Assembly: GCF_024259515.1 (NCBI RefSeq) | Contig: NZ_JANBWE010000001.1 | Coordinates: forward strand, 682,001-746,000 | Direction: 5' to 3' | DNA: 64,000 nt | Source: Salirhabdus salicampi | Lineage (GTDB): Bacteria > Bacillota > Bacilli > Bacillales > Alkalibacillaceae | Shown here: positions 16,168 through 24,823 of the stretch, one piece after another | Numbering within the stretch: position 1 is the stretch's first letter | Layout of the letters: the number at the start of each line of letters is the position of its first letter | Position numbers and translations under genes: made by a program | The notes under the pieces: generated by a model | The model's database searches: none | Told to the model about the DNA's origin: nothing | Seen by the model: only the letters and a program-made list of their open reading frames with translations

Positions 16168-17679
16168 TTGGCAAACAAAAATGAATTGAATTATGACGTA
16201 GTTGTAGTCGGGGCTGGAAATGCTGCTTTATGTGCTGCTATAGCAGCACGGGAAAACAATGCAAAAGTTCTCGTACTAGAAAAAGGCCCTAAGAAAAAAA
16301 GAGGGGGCAATTCATTCTTTACTGATGGTGCTATTCGCTTTGCTTTCAATGGTTTAGAAGATCTAAGGAGAGTAATTCCTTCAATAACAGATGAAGAAGC
16401 TGATAAGATTGTGATGCCTCCTTATACGAAAGAGAAATATTACGCCGATTTAATGGAAGCAACAGGTAACCAGTCAGATCAAGAATTAGCCAGCCATTTA
16501 GTTAACGAATCGTATGAAACCATTAAATGGATGCACTCACATAACATCATTTTTGAACTTATATATGATAATCAATCTTTTTTAAAAGATGGTAAATATC
16601 ACTTTTGGGGTGGCTTACCTGTTAAGACAAAAGATAGAGGGGTTGGCCTAATTAAACAGTTAAATGAACGAGCTGAAGAATTAGGTATTGATGTGTGGTA
16701 TGAATCACCTGCCGTTCAATTAATTAAAGATGACGACCAAATTTCTTCTGTTGTAGTGAATAAACAGGGTGAAAACGTGACGGTCAATACGAAAAGTGTA
16801 GTTTTAGCATGTGGAAGTTTTGAAGCAAATAAAAAACTTCGTGTAAAAAACCTAGGTGAAGAATGGGGAAATGCAATCGTCCGTGGGACTGAATTTAATA
16901 CGGGAGATGGCTTATCAATTGCATTTGAAGTAGGTGCACAACCGTTTGGAGATTGGGGCGGCGGGCATGCAATTGGTACTGATGCTAATGCTCCGAAAGT
17001 TGGGGATTTTACGAAGCCAGGTGATATTTTCAAAAAGCATTCTTATCCTCTAGGTATTATGATCAATAAAGATGGATACCGCTTTGTGGATGAAGGGGCA
17101 GACTTTAGAAATTATACCTATGCAAAATATGGTCGAGAAGTACTAAAACAACCGGATAGTATCGCGTATCAAATTTACGACCAACAAGTTCGACCGATGT
17201 TACGTGATGAGTATGACCGAGAAGAGGCGACAGTATTTACAGCCAATACTATTGAAGAGTTAGCGGATCAATTAGATGTAAACAGAGAACAGTTTATCGA
17301 AACGATTAAAGCATATAATAACGCTGTTCAAGACGGAGAATATAAACCGGCAGAAAAAGATGGGAAAAAGACAGCGGGAATTACACCACCAAAGTCGAAT
17401 TGGGCATTAAAAATTGAGAAACCACCATTTTATGCTTTCCCCGTTACATGTGGCATGACATTCAGTTTCGGTGGAGTTCGGGCAAACGGTAAGGCAGAAG
17501 TCCTGAATAAGGATGATGAGCCAATTAAAGGCCTGTATGCAGCTGGAGAGATGATTGGAGGTATCTTTTACAAAAACTATCCTGGTGGAAGTGGGTTAAT
17601 GTCAGGTGCAGTTTTTGGAAAGACTGCAGGGACTTCAGCGGCAAAATACGTTCAAGAGACTTCTGTTAAAAACGGATAA
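16168..17679 (+). CDS. TcuA-like FAD-dependent dehydrogenase (tricarballylate/fumarate reductase flavoprotein family)
   Basis: TTG 16168 is chosen because GAGGTGGG ends 5 bases before it; a longer TTG start at 16138 lacks a site. The protein has 503 residues. The FAD Rossmann motif is VVVVGAGNAALCAAIAA at about 10-26, with LEKGPKKKRGGNSFFTDGAIR following as in TcuA. The C-terminal GLYAAGEMIGG and KNYPGGSGLMSGAVFGKTAG close the FAD site. TcuA oxidises tricarballylate to cis-aconitate in Salmonella, where it needs the electron-transfer partner TcuB. No tcuB is visible here, so electrons may go to another acceptor. Substrate assignment is by family only. Confidence 0.82.
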   Translation: MANKNELNYDVVVVGAGNAALCAAIAARENNAKVLVLEKGPKKKRGGNSFFTDGAIRFAFNGLEDLRRVIPSITDEEADKIVMPPYTKEKYYADLMEATGNQSDQELASHLVNESYETIKWMHSHNIIFELIYDNQSFLKDGKYHFWGGLPVKTKDRGVGLIKQLNERAEELGIDVWYESPAVQLIKDDDQISSVVVNKQGENVTVNTKSVVLACGSFEANKKLRVKNLGEEWGNAIVRGTEFNTGDGLSIAFEVGAQPFGDWGGGHAIGTDANAPKVGDFTKPGDIFKKHSYPLGIMINKDGYRFVDEGADFRNYTYAKYGREVLKQPDSIAYQIYDQQVRPMLRDEYDREEATVFTANTIEELADQLDVNREQFIETIKAYNNAVQDGEYKPAEKDGKKTAGITPPKSNWALKIEKPPFYAFPVTCGMTFSFGGVRANGKAEVLNKDDEPIKGLYAAGEMIGGIFYKNYPGGSGLMSGAVFGKTAGTSAAKYVQETSVKNG

Positions 17680-17737
17680 GACATAGGAAATTATACAAAT
17701 TTCATAATCGGCTATCAATGAGAAAAGTCATGTTCAT

Positions 17738-17792
17738 GACGTATATATGTAGTTTCATTGAAAATAAAAACTACATGATATACGTCTTTTTT
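17738..17792 (+). terminator. Terminator after the TcuA-like gene
   Basis: An 18-base arm at 17738-17755 pairs with 17768-17786 (one bulge) and is followed by six T. It closes the catabolic locus. Confidence 0.8.
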
Positions 17793-17924
17793 ATTGTTAT
17801 TTTGGCAGAATATTAATCTGGCGAACGAACGTAAAAGTTAAATCATGTATATGTAGTTATCGGATAAATTGTACTTATATGCTATCATATAGTTAAAATT
17901 TACCTTTATTAGGAGATGATGACT

Positions 17925-19229
17925 ATGTCGGTTTATAAATCATCAAAGCAAAGTACCAAGGATTTAGCCATTACCGTATATAATTCCTATTTTGCTGTTG
18001 TAAAAGAAAAACGGGATTTTCGTGATTATAGACAACAAGAAGAGATTCATTATATGGACGTATCAGAAAAAATTGAAATAGATTCCCTTATTGTAAAAGG
18101 ATTACACATACGTGAAGTTAACTATGATCATGATTTAGTAGATAAGCATAAGCTATTAAAAAAATACCTCGATCACACTGTCTATATACGCACTGATGAA
18201 AACGAAAAAGTACCTTGTCGTCTTTTAAGTGTTAGTAGTGGCATTATATTAGAAAATGAAGAGACGAAAGAAATTTTAGTTGACCCTGAAGAAGAAATCA
18301 TTCTACCAAAACTACCAAACGGCCTCATCGTGCATCCCTCATTAATTTGCAAGGTACATCCCCATGACTTAACGGAAACGGAAGTTACGTATACAACAGG
18401 TGGCTTTCAATGGTATGCGAATTACGTTCTCTACTTGGAAGATGAACACTTACACTTATCTGGCTGGGTTTTAATAACAAATGAATCAGGCACAACATTT
18501 GAAGATGCAAGGTTGAAATTAATCGCTGGTAAAGTGAATAAAGAAACAACAGTGCATAGCTTTGGAGATGAAGTAATTTCTTACAATATGGACATCGATG
18601 CTGAACCCGATTTCGTAGAGCAAAGTTTTAATGACTATCATCTTTATACTTTAAATGGGATGACGACATTAAAAAACAATCAAGAAAAGCAAATTAATCT
18701 ATTAAACGGACGAGATATTAAATATACAAAACATTATGAAGTGAAAGGTCGTAATGATGACGTTCATATCTTGTTACAATTTGAAAATCGAAAAGACAAT
18801 CAGTTAGGCCTACCATTACCAAAAGGGAAAGTAAAAGTGTACAGTGAAGACGAAGATGATGGTAGCTTAGAGTTTATAGGGGAAGACCGAATCCAGCATA
18901 CACCTAAAAACGAAACCATCAAATTGTATTTAGGGCAGGCATTTGACGTCATATGTGAAGGAAAACATGTTGATCGGAAGAGAAATGGTCATCTTGAGGT
19001 GTCTTCTTATGCATATAAAATACGGAACCATAAGGATCAAGACGTTGTTTTGAACATATACCACCCTATCTCTTATAAATTTATTGAAGTGTCCGAAACA
19101 ACACATCCATTTCAAAAAATCAATGCACAGGAAGTACTGTTTGAAGTTGCTGTACCCGCCAATAGTGAAGAATTCGTCAAATTTTCATATGTGAAAGACC
19201 ATAGCTTATCTATTAAACTACATAAATAA
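17925..19229 (+). CDS. DUF4139 domain protein
   Basis: The protein is 434 residues. ATG 17925 lies 9 bases after AGGAG and is preferred over ATGs at 17916 and 17919. The middle shows the DUF4139 signature VTYTTGGFQWYANYVLYL followed by LSGWVLITNESGTTFEDARLKLIAG. The family includes the so-called mucoidy inhibitor A proteins, but no biochemical function is established. There is no signal peptide or membrane segment, so it should be cytoplasmic. No terminator is visible before the following SDR gene, and the two may share a transcript. Confidence 0.8.
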   Translation: MSVYKSSKQSTKDLAITVYNSYFAVVKEKRDFRDYRQQEEIHYMDVSEKIEIDSLIVKGLHIREVNYDHDLVDKHKLLKKYLDHTVYIRTDENEKVPCRLLSVSSGIILENEETKEILVDPEEEIILPKLPNGLIVHPSLICKVHPHDLTETEVTYTTGGFQWYANYVLYLEDEHLHLSGWVLITNESGTTFEDARLKLIAGKVNKETTVHSFGDEVISYNMDIDAEPDFVEQSFNDYHLYTLNGMTTLKNNQEKQINLLNGRDIKYTKHYEVKGRNDDVHILLQFENRKDNQLGLPLPKGKVKVYSEDEDDGSLEFIGEDRIQHTPKNETIKLYLGQAFDVICEGKHVDRKRNGHLEVSSYAYKIRNHKDQDVVLNIYHPISYKFIEVSETTHPFQKINAQEVLFEVAVPANSEEFVKFSYVKDHSLSIKLHK

Positions 19230-19412
19230 GGAGATTTTTGGAGGGTATATTAGGTACGTCTTTATTGATAATTCCTACAAAAGATTACAATTTTTCCGAA
19301 GACAGGTAAAGTTTTGCCAAAGGTGGAAACTCAGCAATTTGATAACAATGATTTTCCACAATATGATAAAGTTAGTGAAAAGAGATGCGACAACCGTAAG
19401 GAGGATTTTGGA

Positions 19413-20174
19413 ATGGATTTACAATTAAAAGGAAAAAATGTCTTAATTACAGGTGGTTCAAAAGGCATTGGGAAAGGGATAGCAGAAGTCTTTGCAGCAG
19501 AGGGGGCAAATGTGGGAATTGCGGCACGTAATGAGGATACGCTTAAACAAACAAAAGAAGAATTAGGGGGAAAAGTAAGCATATATCCGGTGGATATCAC
19601 TGACGAAACGGAACGAAAGCATTTGATGAAGTCATTTTTATATGATCACAGTACGATTGATGTTCTTGTGAATAATGCAGGAGGAAGCAATGGAAGTACA
19701 GTTGTTGAAACGGATATGAATTTGTTTCATGAAGCACTCGAACTAAACTACTTTTCAGCGGTCCATTTGAGTAAACTTGCTGTCGACAATATGAAAGAAG
19801 CAGGAAGTGGCTCTATCATTAATATTACGTCTATTTTCGGAAGAGAAAGTGGAGGACGGGCTACATATAATAATGCAAAGGCAGCACTGATAAGTTTTAC
19901 AAAGTCCTTGGCTGATGAGGCAATCTCTTACGGCGTTCGAGTCAATAGTGTGGCACCGGGAAGCATTTTACATGAAACAGGAAATTGGAAAAAGCGCCTT
20001 GAAGAGAACCCAGAAAAAATAAATGCTTTTGTTCAAAATGAAATTCCAGCTGGACGCTTTGGGACGGTTGAAGAGGTGGCAAACGTTGTTACATTTTTAG
20101 CCTCAGAAAAGGCTTCATGGATTGTTGGGGTAAGTCTAAACGTAGATGGAGGACAGTCTAGAATGAATTTTTAA
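19413..20174 (+). CDS. SDR-family oxidoreductase
   Basis: The protein is 253 residues from ATG 19413 with GGAGG 9 bases upstream. It has the classical SDR elements: cofactor motif TGGSKGIG near residue 12, NNAGG, catalytic Ser in NITSIFG, and Tyr-x3-Lys in TYNNAKAAL. The C-terminal SWIVGVSLNVDGGQS is typical of the FabG-like branch. It should reduce a carbonyl or oxidise an alcohol with NAD(P). Substrate unknown. It sits directly upstream of the methionine locus, but its stop is separated from the riboswitch by a promoter-like sequence, so it is probably independent. Confidence 0.85.
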   Translation: MDLQLKGKNVLITGGSKGIGKGIAEVFAAEGANVGIAARNEDTLKQTKEELGGKVSIYPVDITDETERKHLMKSFLYDHSTIDVLVNNAGGSNGSTVVETDMNLFHEALELNYFSAVHLSKLAVDNMKEAGSGSIINITSIFGRESGGRATYNNAKAALISFTKSLADEAISYGVRVNSVAPGSILHETGNWKKRLEENPEKINAFVQNEIPAGRFGTVEEVANVVTFLASEKASWIVGVSLNVDGGQSRMNF

Positions 20175-20236
20175 CGAGGGGAAAGGTATATGGAAAGCTG
20201 AACACAAAATTTTTTCATTATTTTCATTATTTTGAG

Positions 20237-20265
20237 TTGACAGATTTCAAGTTCTAATTTATCCT
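20237..20265 (+). promoter_or_regulatory. Sigma-A-like promoter for the first SAM riboswitch
   Basis: TTGACA at 20237-20242 and TATCCT at 20260-20265 are separated by 17 bases. The predicted transcript would start about 60 bases before the riboswitch P1 stem. Confidence 0.5.
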
Positions 20266-20332
20266 TGTAAACAATAAAAATTTACAAACGTGATTGAAAA
20301 CACTAAAGTTAAAAACTTCATAAATGAGTGAT

Positions 20333-20448
20333 CTCTTATCAAGAGAGGTGGAGGGACTGGCCCGATGAAACCCGGCAACCGCCAATGTGATTTCGACGTT
20401 GGAAAGGTGCTAATTCCTGAGAAGACATTTGTCTTCTAGAGATAAGAG
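20333..20448 (+). promoter_or_regulatory. SAM-I (S-box) riboswitch aptamer upstream of metX
   Basis: The P1 stem is CTCTTATC (20333-20340) with GATAAGAG (20441-20448). The conserved core is present: AAGAGAGGTGGAGGGACTGG, then GATGAAACCCGGCAACC, and GGAAAGGTGCTAATTCC. SAM binding stabilises P1. When P1 is open, AGGAAGG at 20447-20453 can pair with CCTTCCT at 20470-20476 as antiterminator. When SAM is bound, the terminator at 20466 forms, switching metX-metY off. Confidence 0.95.
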
Positions 20449-20465
20449 GAAGGACTAGATTATCC

Positions 20466-20492
20466 ACCCCCTTCCTCGTGAAGGGGGTTTTT
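20466..20492 (+). terminator. SAM riboswitch terminator (metX leader)
   Basis: ACCCCCTTC (20466-20474) pairs with GAAGGGGGT across a CTCGT loop and is followed by five T. It is mutually exclusive with the antiterminator helix 20447-20453/20470-20476. Confidence 0.92.
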
Positions 20493-20532
20493 CATTTCAC
20501 TGAAACTTTTCAATCCATAGAGGGGGGATGGA

Positions 20533-21597
20533 ATGTCTGATTTATATGAGTCCAGTCAGTTAAGTATTGGTGAATTTATGTTAGAAAACGGTGAAGCACG
20601 AAATTGCACAATTGCTTACGAACGAGTTGGGAAGTGGCCGGCTTCACATGACCAGATTATTGTCATTTGTCATGCCTTAACTGGTAACCAATGGGCATAT
20701 GGGGAACATCATGACGGTTGGTGGAGCGACTTTATTGGACCTGGGAAAATGATTGATACAAACAAGTATACCGTGTTTACGACAAACGTAATTGGCGGGT
20801 GTAATGGTACTGATGTAGAACAGGATACGTTAGGTTATCCGAATATAACGGTTAGAGATATGGTGCGAGCACAAAAACAGTTTTTAGCGAAGTTAGATAT
20901 TGATCAAGTTTATGCCATTGTTGGGGGTTCCCTTGGGGGAATGCAAGTATGGGAATGGGCAGTTATGGACCCAACGTTTGCAGAAGTGTATGTCCCGCTT
21001 GCATCAACTCCTATCTTTTCGGATTATGCTCTCGCATATAATCACATAGCAGAACAAGCGATATTATCTCATCAAAATGAAACGGACTCTAACGGTAAAG
21101 GGTTAGAAATTGCTAGAATGATTGGAATGATTACTTATCGGTCACCACAGTTATTTAATAATCGTTTTGAACGCTCACAAGGGGAAGACGATCGGTATGA
21201 AGTTCAAAATTACTTAGATTACCAAGGGAATAAATTATTGCAACGATTTGATGAAAACAGTTATGTAACGTTACTTAGAGCGATGAATTCCCATGATATT
21301 ACACGGGGTCGTGGAAGTTTAGGAGATGTTTTGGCGCGAATACAGGCACCTATTTTAACAGTCTCGTTTAGCCACGATTTGCTGTACCCGCCTAAGGCGA
21401 TTCATGAAGCAGCGCGACAGTTAGAAAATGCAGGCATAGATGTCCGTTATCATTCTGTCGAAACGGATTTTGGTCATGATGGTTTTCTCGTCGAACCAGA
21501 AAAGTGGCAACACGTTGTAAAGGATTTTTTGCTAGCACAAGAAGAGAGGAACCAAGTTGATCAAAGTCGTGTGATTGGGGCCTGGAACGGACCATAA
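20533..21597 (+). CDS. metX: Homoserine O-acetyltransferase (MetX)
   Basis: The protein is 354 residues from ATG 20533, six bases after AGGGGGG. It is an alpha/beta-hydrolase-fold acyltransferase with the nucleophile Ser133 in GGSLGGMQVWEW, the oxyanion region ICHALTGN near residue 46, an Asp in FSHDLLYPP and the catalytic His in TDFGHDGF near the C-terminus. It transfers an acyl group, probably acetyl, from acyl-CoA to homoserine for methionine synthesis. Acetyl versus succinyl specificity cannot be told by eye. SAM riboswitch control and the adjacent sulfhydrylase gene support the role strongly. Confidence 0.93.
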   Translation: MSDLYESSQLSIGEFMLENGEARNCTIAYERVGKWPASHDQIIVICHALTGNQWAYGEHHDGWWSDFIGPGKMIDTNKYTVFTTNVIGGCNGTDVEQDTLGYPNITVRDMVRAQKQFLAKLDIDQVYAIVGGSLGGMQVWEWAVMDPTFAEVYVPLASTPIFSDYALAYNHIAEQAILSHQNETDSNGKGLEIARMIGMITYRSPQLFNNRFERSQGEDDRYEVQNYLDYQGNKLLQRFDENSYVTLLRAMNSHDITRGRGSLGDVLARIQAPILTVSFSHDLLYPPKAIHEAARQLENAGIDVRYHSVETDFGHDGFLVEPEKWQHVVKDFLLAQEERNQVDQSRVIGAWNGP

Positions 21598-21704
21598 ATT
21601 GTACTTAGAAAAACGGATGACTTCGGAGAATTCCTACGAAACGAACAACGTAAAGCCAACATTCTTATGCACCGAAAATTCAAATAAGGGAGAGAGGAAA
21701 ATTT

Positions 21705-23495
21705 ATGACTAAAAAAACGACTCAAGAGGAAGCGACAACCCAATACGCTTTTGAAACACAAGTATTGCATGGAGGGCAAGCACCAGACCCGACAACAGGT
21801 TCACGGGCAGTACCCATTTATCAAACAAGTTCTTACGTTTTTTCGAATACAGAACATGCAGCGGGGTTATTTTCTTTAGATGAAGCGGGGAATATTTATT
21901 CCCGTATTGGCAACCCAACTGTTGATGTATTAGAAAAACGTATTGCTTTACTCGAAAATGGTGTAGGTGCTTTAGCTACAGCAAGTGGGCAATCAGCCAT
22001 CACATTATCCATTTTAAGTGTAGCGGAAAGTGGCGATGAGATTCTAGCTGCAACGAATTTATACGGGGGGACGTATAATTTATTCGCTCAAACTTTACCG
22101 CGTTATGGTGTGAAAGTGACATTTGTTGATCCAACGGATCCAAACAACTTTCGTGAAAAAATTACCGATAAAACGAAAGCAATTTATGCTGAAACAATCG
22201 GTAACCCAAGCTTACATGTGTTGGATATTGAAGCGGTGGCAGATGTTGCCCACGAAGCGGGTATTCCACTAATTGTAGATAACACATTCCCAACCCCTTA
22301 CTTATGCCGTCCAATCGATCACGGTGCAGATATTGTTGTTCATTCAGGAACAAAATGGTTAGGTGGACACGGAACTTCTATTGCGGGCTTGATTATAGAT
22401 GGTGGACGTTTTAATTGGGGAAATGGAAAGTTCTCTTCCTTTACAGAACCAGATCCAAGCTATAACGGGATTCGTTACTGGAACGACTTCGGTGGCTTAG
22501 CGTTTATTATGAAAGCTAGAGTTCAATTACTTCGGGACTTTGGGCCAAGTTTAAGCCCATTCAATGCATTTTTAATTTTACAAGGAATTGAAACATTACA
22601 TGTACGGATGCGAGAACATTGTAGAAATGCACAACAATTGGCTAAACATTTACAGGCACACCCTGATGTGGATTGGGTAACCTATCCAGGTTTAGAAAAC
22701 CATCCGTCCCATGAGCTTGCGAAACAGTACTTAGATGATGGTTATGGTGCTGTAGTTAACTTCGGCATTAAAGGTGGCCGAAAGGTAGGAGAGGCTATTA
22801 TTAACAATATTTCTATTTGGTCCCACTTAGCTAATGTCGGTGATGCAAAATCACTTATAATTCACCCTGCAAGTACAACACATCAACAATTAACTGGTGA
22901 CGAATTGATCGCGACAGGGGTAACTGAGGATCTCATTCGTTTATCAGTAGGAATTGAACATATCGATGATTTAACTACTGACTTGTTTAATGCGATTTCA
23001 AAAGCTACTGGTAATAAACGAGACGGTCAAAAGGTTGTCGTGAATGACGAAGGTGTCATTCGCCGTGTCTTAAAATCACCAACCATCAATGAAAATGGAG
23101 AAGAACGTCCGGTGAAAATTGCCGTTGTAGGTCTGTCAGGTAAACCAGCAAGACCGAGTTACCGTTTAGCTCGTAAAATGCAACGTTTAGGATATAAATT
23201 AATCCCAGTCAATCCCCGGGAAGAGGAGATTTTAGGAGAAAAAGTGTATCCAGATCTCATTTCTATTCCAGAACCTGTTGATATTATCCAAGTGTTCAGG
23301 AATCCAGAAGCTGCGATTGAAATTGCAAAAGAAGCGGGGGAGTTAGATCATAAAGGGATATTTTGGCTGCAAGAAGGTGTCATATCTGATGAAGCAGTAA
23401 AAATTGCTGCAGAACAAGGGTATGACGTCGTTCATAACCGCTGTACCTATAAAGAAACCCAACGTCTTCGAGGAACAATCGTTACTTACGTGTAA
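21705..23495 (+). CDS. metY: O-acetylhomoserine sulfhydrylase (MetY) fused to a CoA-binding domain
   Basis: The protein is 596 residues, where MetY is usually about 430. Residues 1-430 are a PLP enzyme of the Cys/Met family with the cofactor Lys217 in HSGTKWLGGHG and a typical C-terminus (SVGIEHIDDLTTDLFNAI). It joins sulfide to O-acetylhomoserine to give homocysteine. Residues about 463-596 are a separate Rossmann-type CoA-binding domain like YccU: KIAVVGLSGKPARPSYRLAR, VDIIQVFRNPE, GIFWLQEGV and VVHNRCTYKE. The reading frame crosses the junction without a stop, so the fusion is real. The added domain may sense acyl-CoA or persulfide state; this is inference. RBS GGGAGAGG. Confidence 0.92.
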   Translation: MTKKTTQEEATTQYAFETQVLHGGQAPDPTTGSRAVPIYQTSSYVFSNTEHAAGLFSLDEAGNIYSRIGNPTVDVLEKRIALLENGVGALATASGQSAITLSILSVAESGDEILAATNLYGGTYNLFAQTLPRYGVKVTFVDPTDPNNFREKITDKTKAIYAETIGNPSLHVLDIEAVADVAHEAGIPLIVDNTFPTPYLCRPIDHGADIVVHSGTKWLGGHGTSIAGLIIDGGRFNWGNGKFSSFTEPDPSYNGIRYWNDFGGLAFIMKARVQLLRDFGPSLSPFNAFLILQGIETLHVRMREHCRNAQQLAKHLQAHPDVDWVTYPGLENHPSHELAKQYLDDGYGAVVNFGIKGGRKVGEAIINNISIWSHLANVGDAKSLIIHPASTTHQQLTGDELIATGVTEDLIRLSVGIEHIDDLTTDLFNAISKATGNKRDGQKVVVNDEGVIRRVLKSPTINENGEERPVKIAVVGLSGKPARPSYRLARKMQRLGYKLIPVNPREEEILGEKVYPDLISIPEPVDIIQVFRNPEAAIEIAKEAGELDHKGIFWLQEGVISDEAVKIAAEQGYDVVHNRCTYKETQRLRGTIVTYV

Positions 23496-23535
23496 CCATT
23501 GATTCCTGGTATATAAGCAATAAAATATCGATGAT

Positions 23536-23645
23536 TCTCTTATCAAGAGAGGCGGAGGGACTGACCCAAAGAAGCCTCGGCAACCAGTATATTCAAATGC
23601 TAAGGTGCCAATTTCAGAGGAATGAAACATTCCGAAGATGAGAGA
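23536..23645 (+). promoter_or_regulatory. SAM-I (S-box) riboswitch aptamer upstream of sfnG
   Basis: P1 is TCTCTTATC (23536-23544) with GATGAGAGA (23637-23645). The core AAGAGAGGCGGAGGGACTGA, the GAAGCCTCGGCAACC segment and CTAAGGTGCCAATTTC match the SAM-I consensus. It lies 40 bases after metY and controls the sulfone monooxygenase operon, either from its own promoter or on read-through from metXY. Confidence 0.94.
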
Positions 23646-23664
23646 GCTGCAGGATTATTTGCAG

Positions 23665-23694
23665 CCCTTCTCACTTTGGTGGGAAGGGTTTTTT
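23665..23694 (+). terminator. SAM riboswitch terminator (sfnG leader)
   Basis: CCCTTCTCAC (23665-23674) pairs with GTGGGAAGGG (23679-23688) around TTTG and is followed by six T. It also serves as the end of the metX-metY transcript when SAM is high. Confidence 0.9.
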
Positions 23695-23734
23695 GATGGA
23701 GAAATAACCTAGTTAAACTAAGGAGGAAATGATT

Positions 23735-24823
23735 ATGAGTCAACTTAAATTTGCTTATTGGATACCAAATGTTAGTGGAGGATTGGTTGTGTCAAACCTT
23801 CCACAAAAAACGGATTGGAGTTTTGAAGCGAATAAACGGTATGCACAGATTGCGGAAGAAGTAGGATTTGAATACGCGTTATTACAAACTCGTTTTTTTG
23901 CTAGTTATGGAGCGGAATATCAACTGGAAGCGATGACATTAGCTTCAGCTTTAGCAAGTGTAACGAAAAAATTAAACTTAATATCGGCGGTTCTACCAGG
24001 GCTATGGCACCCAGCAGTTTACGCAAAAATGCTTGCTTCCCTTGATCACATTAGTAATGGGCGTGCTGCAGTAAACGTTGTAAGCGGTTGGTTCAGGGGT
24101 GAGTTCGACGGTTATGGTGAACCGTGGCTAGAACACGGCGAGCGTTATAAACGAGCAGAGGAGTTCATTCGTGTTCTCCGCGAAATGTTTACCGCTGAAA
24201 AAGCAAACTTCCAAGGAAACTATTATCAAATTAACGATGCACCATTGAAGCCAAAACCAGAAAAAGACATTCCAATCTTCCAAGGTGGAAACTCACAAGA
24301 TGCTCGTCATATGGCTTCTCGAGTTTCGGACTATTACTTTATGAATGGGAATACATTGGAAGGAATTCAAGAGCAAATTGCAGATGTAAAGGCAAAAGCA
24401 GCGGCCCAGGGCCGAGAAGAAGAAGTGAAATTTGGAATTAATGGCTTCGCCATCGTTCGTGATACAGAAGAGGAAGCGGTTCAACTTCTAAGAGATATTA
24501 TTGCCAATAAAGATGAAGAGGCGGTGAAAGGATTTCAACAAGCCGTAAAAGAGGCGGGCCAATCAACAAAAGATAAGCAGGGGATGTGGGCTAACTCTAC
24601 AAAAGAAGATTTGGTTCAATATAACGATGGGTTTAAAACAGGTCTCATTGGAACGCCGGAACAAGTGGCAAATCGCATTATCGAATTGAAAAAAGTCGGG
24701 GTGGACCTCGTGTTAACAGGGCATTTCCACTATGAGGAAGACTTACGATTGTTTGGAGAAAAAGTCATCCCTCTCGTTCGGGAAAAAGAAAAACGATTAA
24801 CGAAAGAAGGCATCCTTGTATGA
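23735..24823 (+). CDS. sfnG: FMNH2-dependent dimethyl sulfone monooxygenase (SfnG)
   Basis: The protein is 362 residues from ATG 23735 (AGGAGG 8 bases upstream; ATG 23729 is too close). It belongs to the luciferase-like (LLM) flavin monooxygenases and closely follows SfnG as I know it: KFAYWIPNVSGGLVVSNL at the N-terminus, VVSGWFRGEFDGYGEPWLEH, and IFQGGNSQDARHMASRVSD. SfnG converts dimethyl sulfone to methanesulfinate, releasing sulfur for cysteine and methionine synthesis. The stop overlaps the start of the FMN reductase that would supply FMNH2, which supports a two-component system. SAM-riboswitch control fits a sulfur-scavenging role. Confidence 0.88.
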   Translation: MSQLKFAYWIPNVSGGLVVSNLPQKTDWSFEANKRYAQIAEEVGFEYALLQTRFFASYGAEYQLEAMTLASALASVTKKLNLISAVLPGLWHPAVYAKMLASLDHISNGRAAVNVVSGWFRGEFDGYGEPWLEHGERYKRAEEFIRVLREMFTAEKANFQGNYYQINDAPLKPKPEKDIPIFQGGNSQDARHMASRVSDYYFMNGNTLEGIQEQIADVKAKAAAQGREEEVKFGINGFAIVRDTEEEAVQLLRDIIANKDEEAVKGFQQAVKEAGQSTKDKQGMWANSTKEDLVQYNDGFKTGLIGTPEQVANRIIELKKVGVDLVLTGHFHYEEDLRLFGEKVIPLVREKEKRLTKEGILV

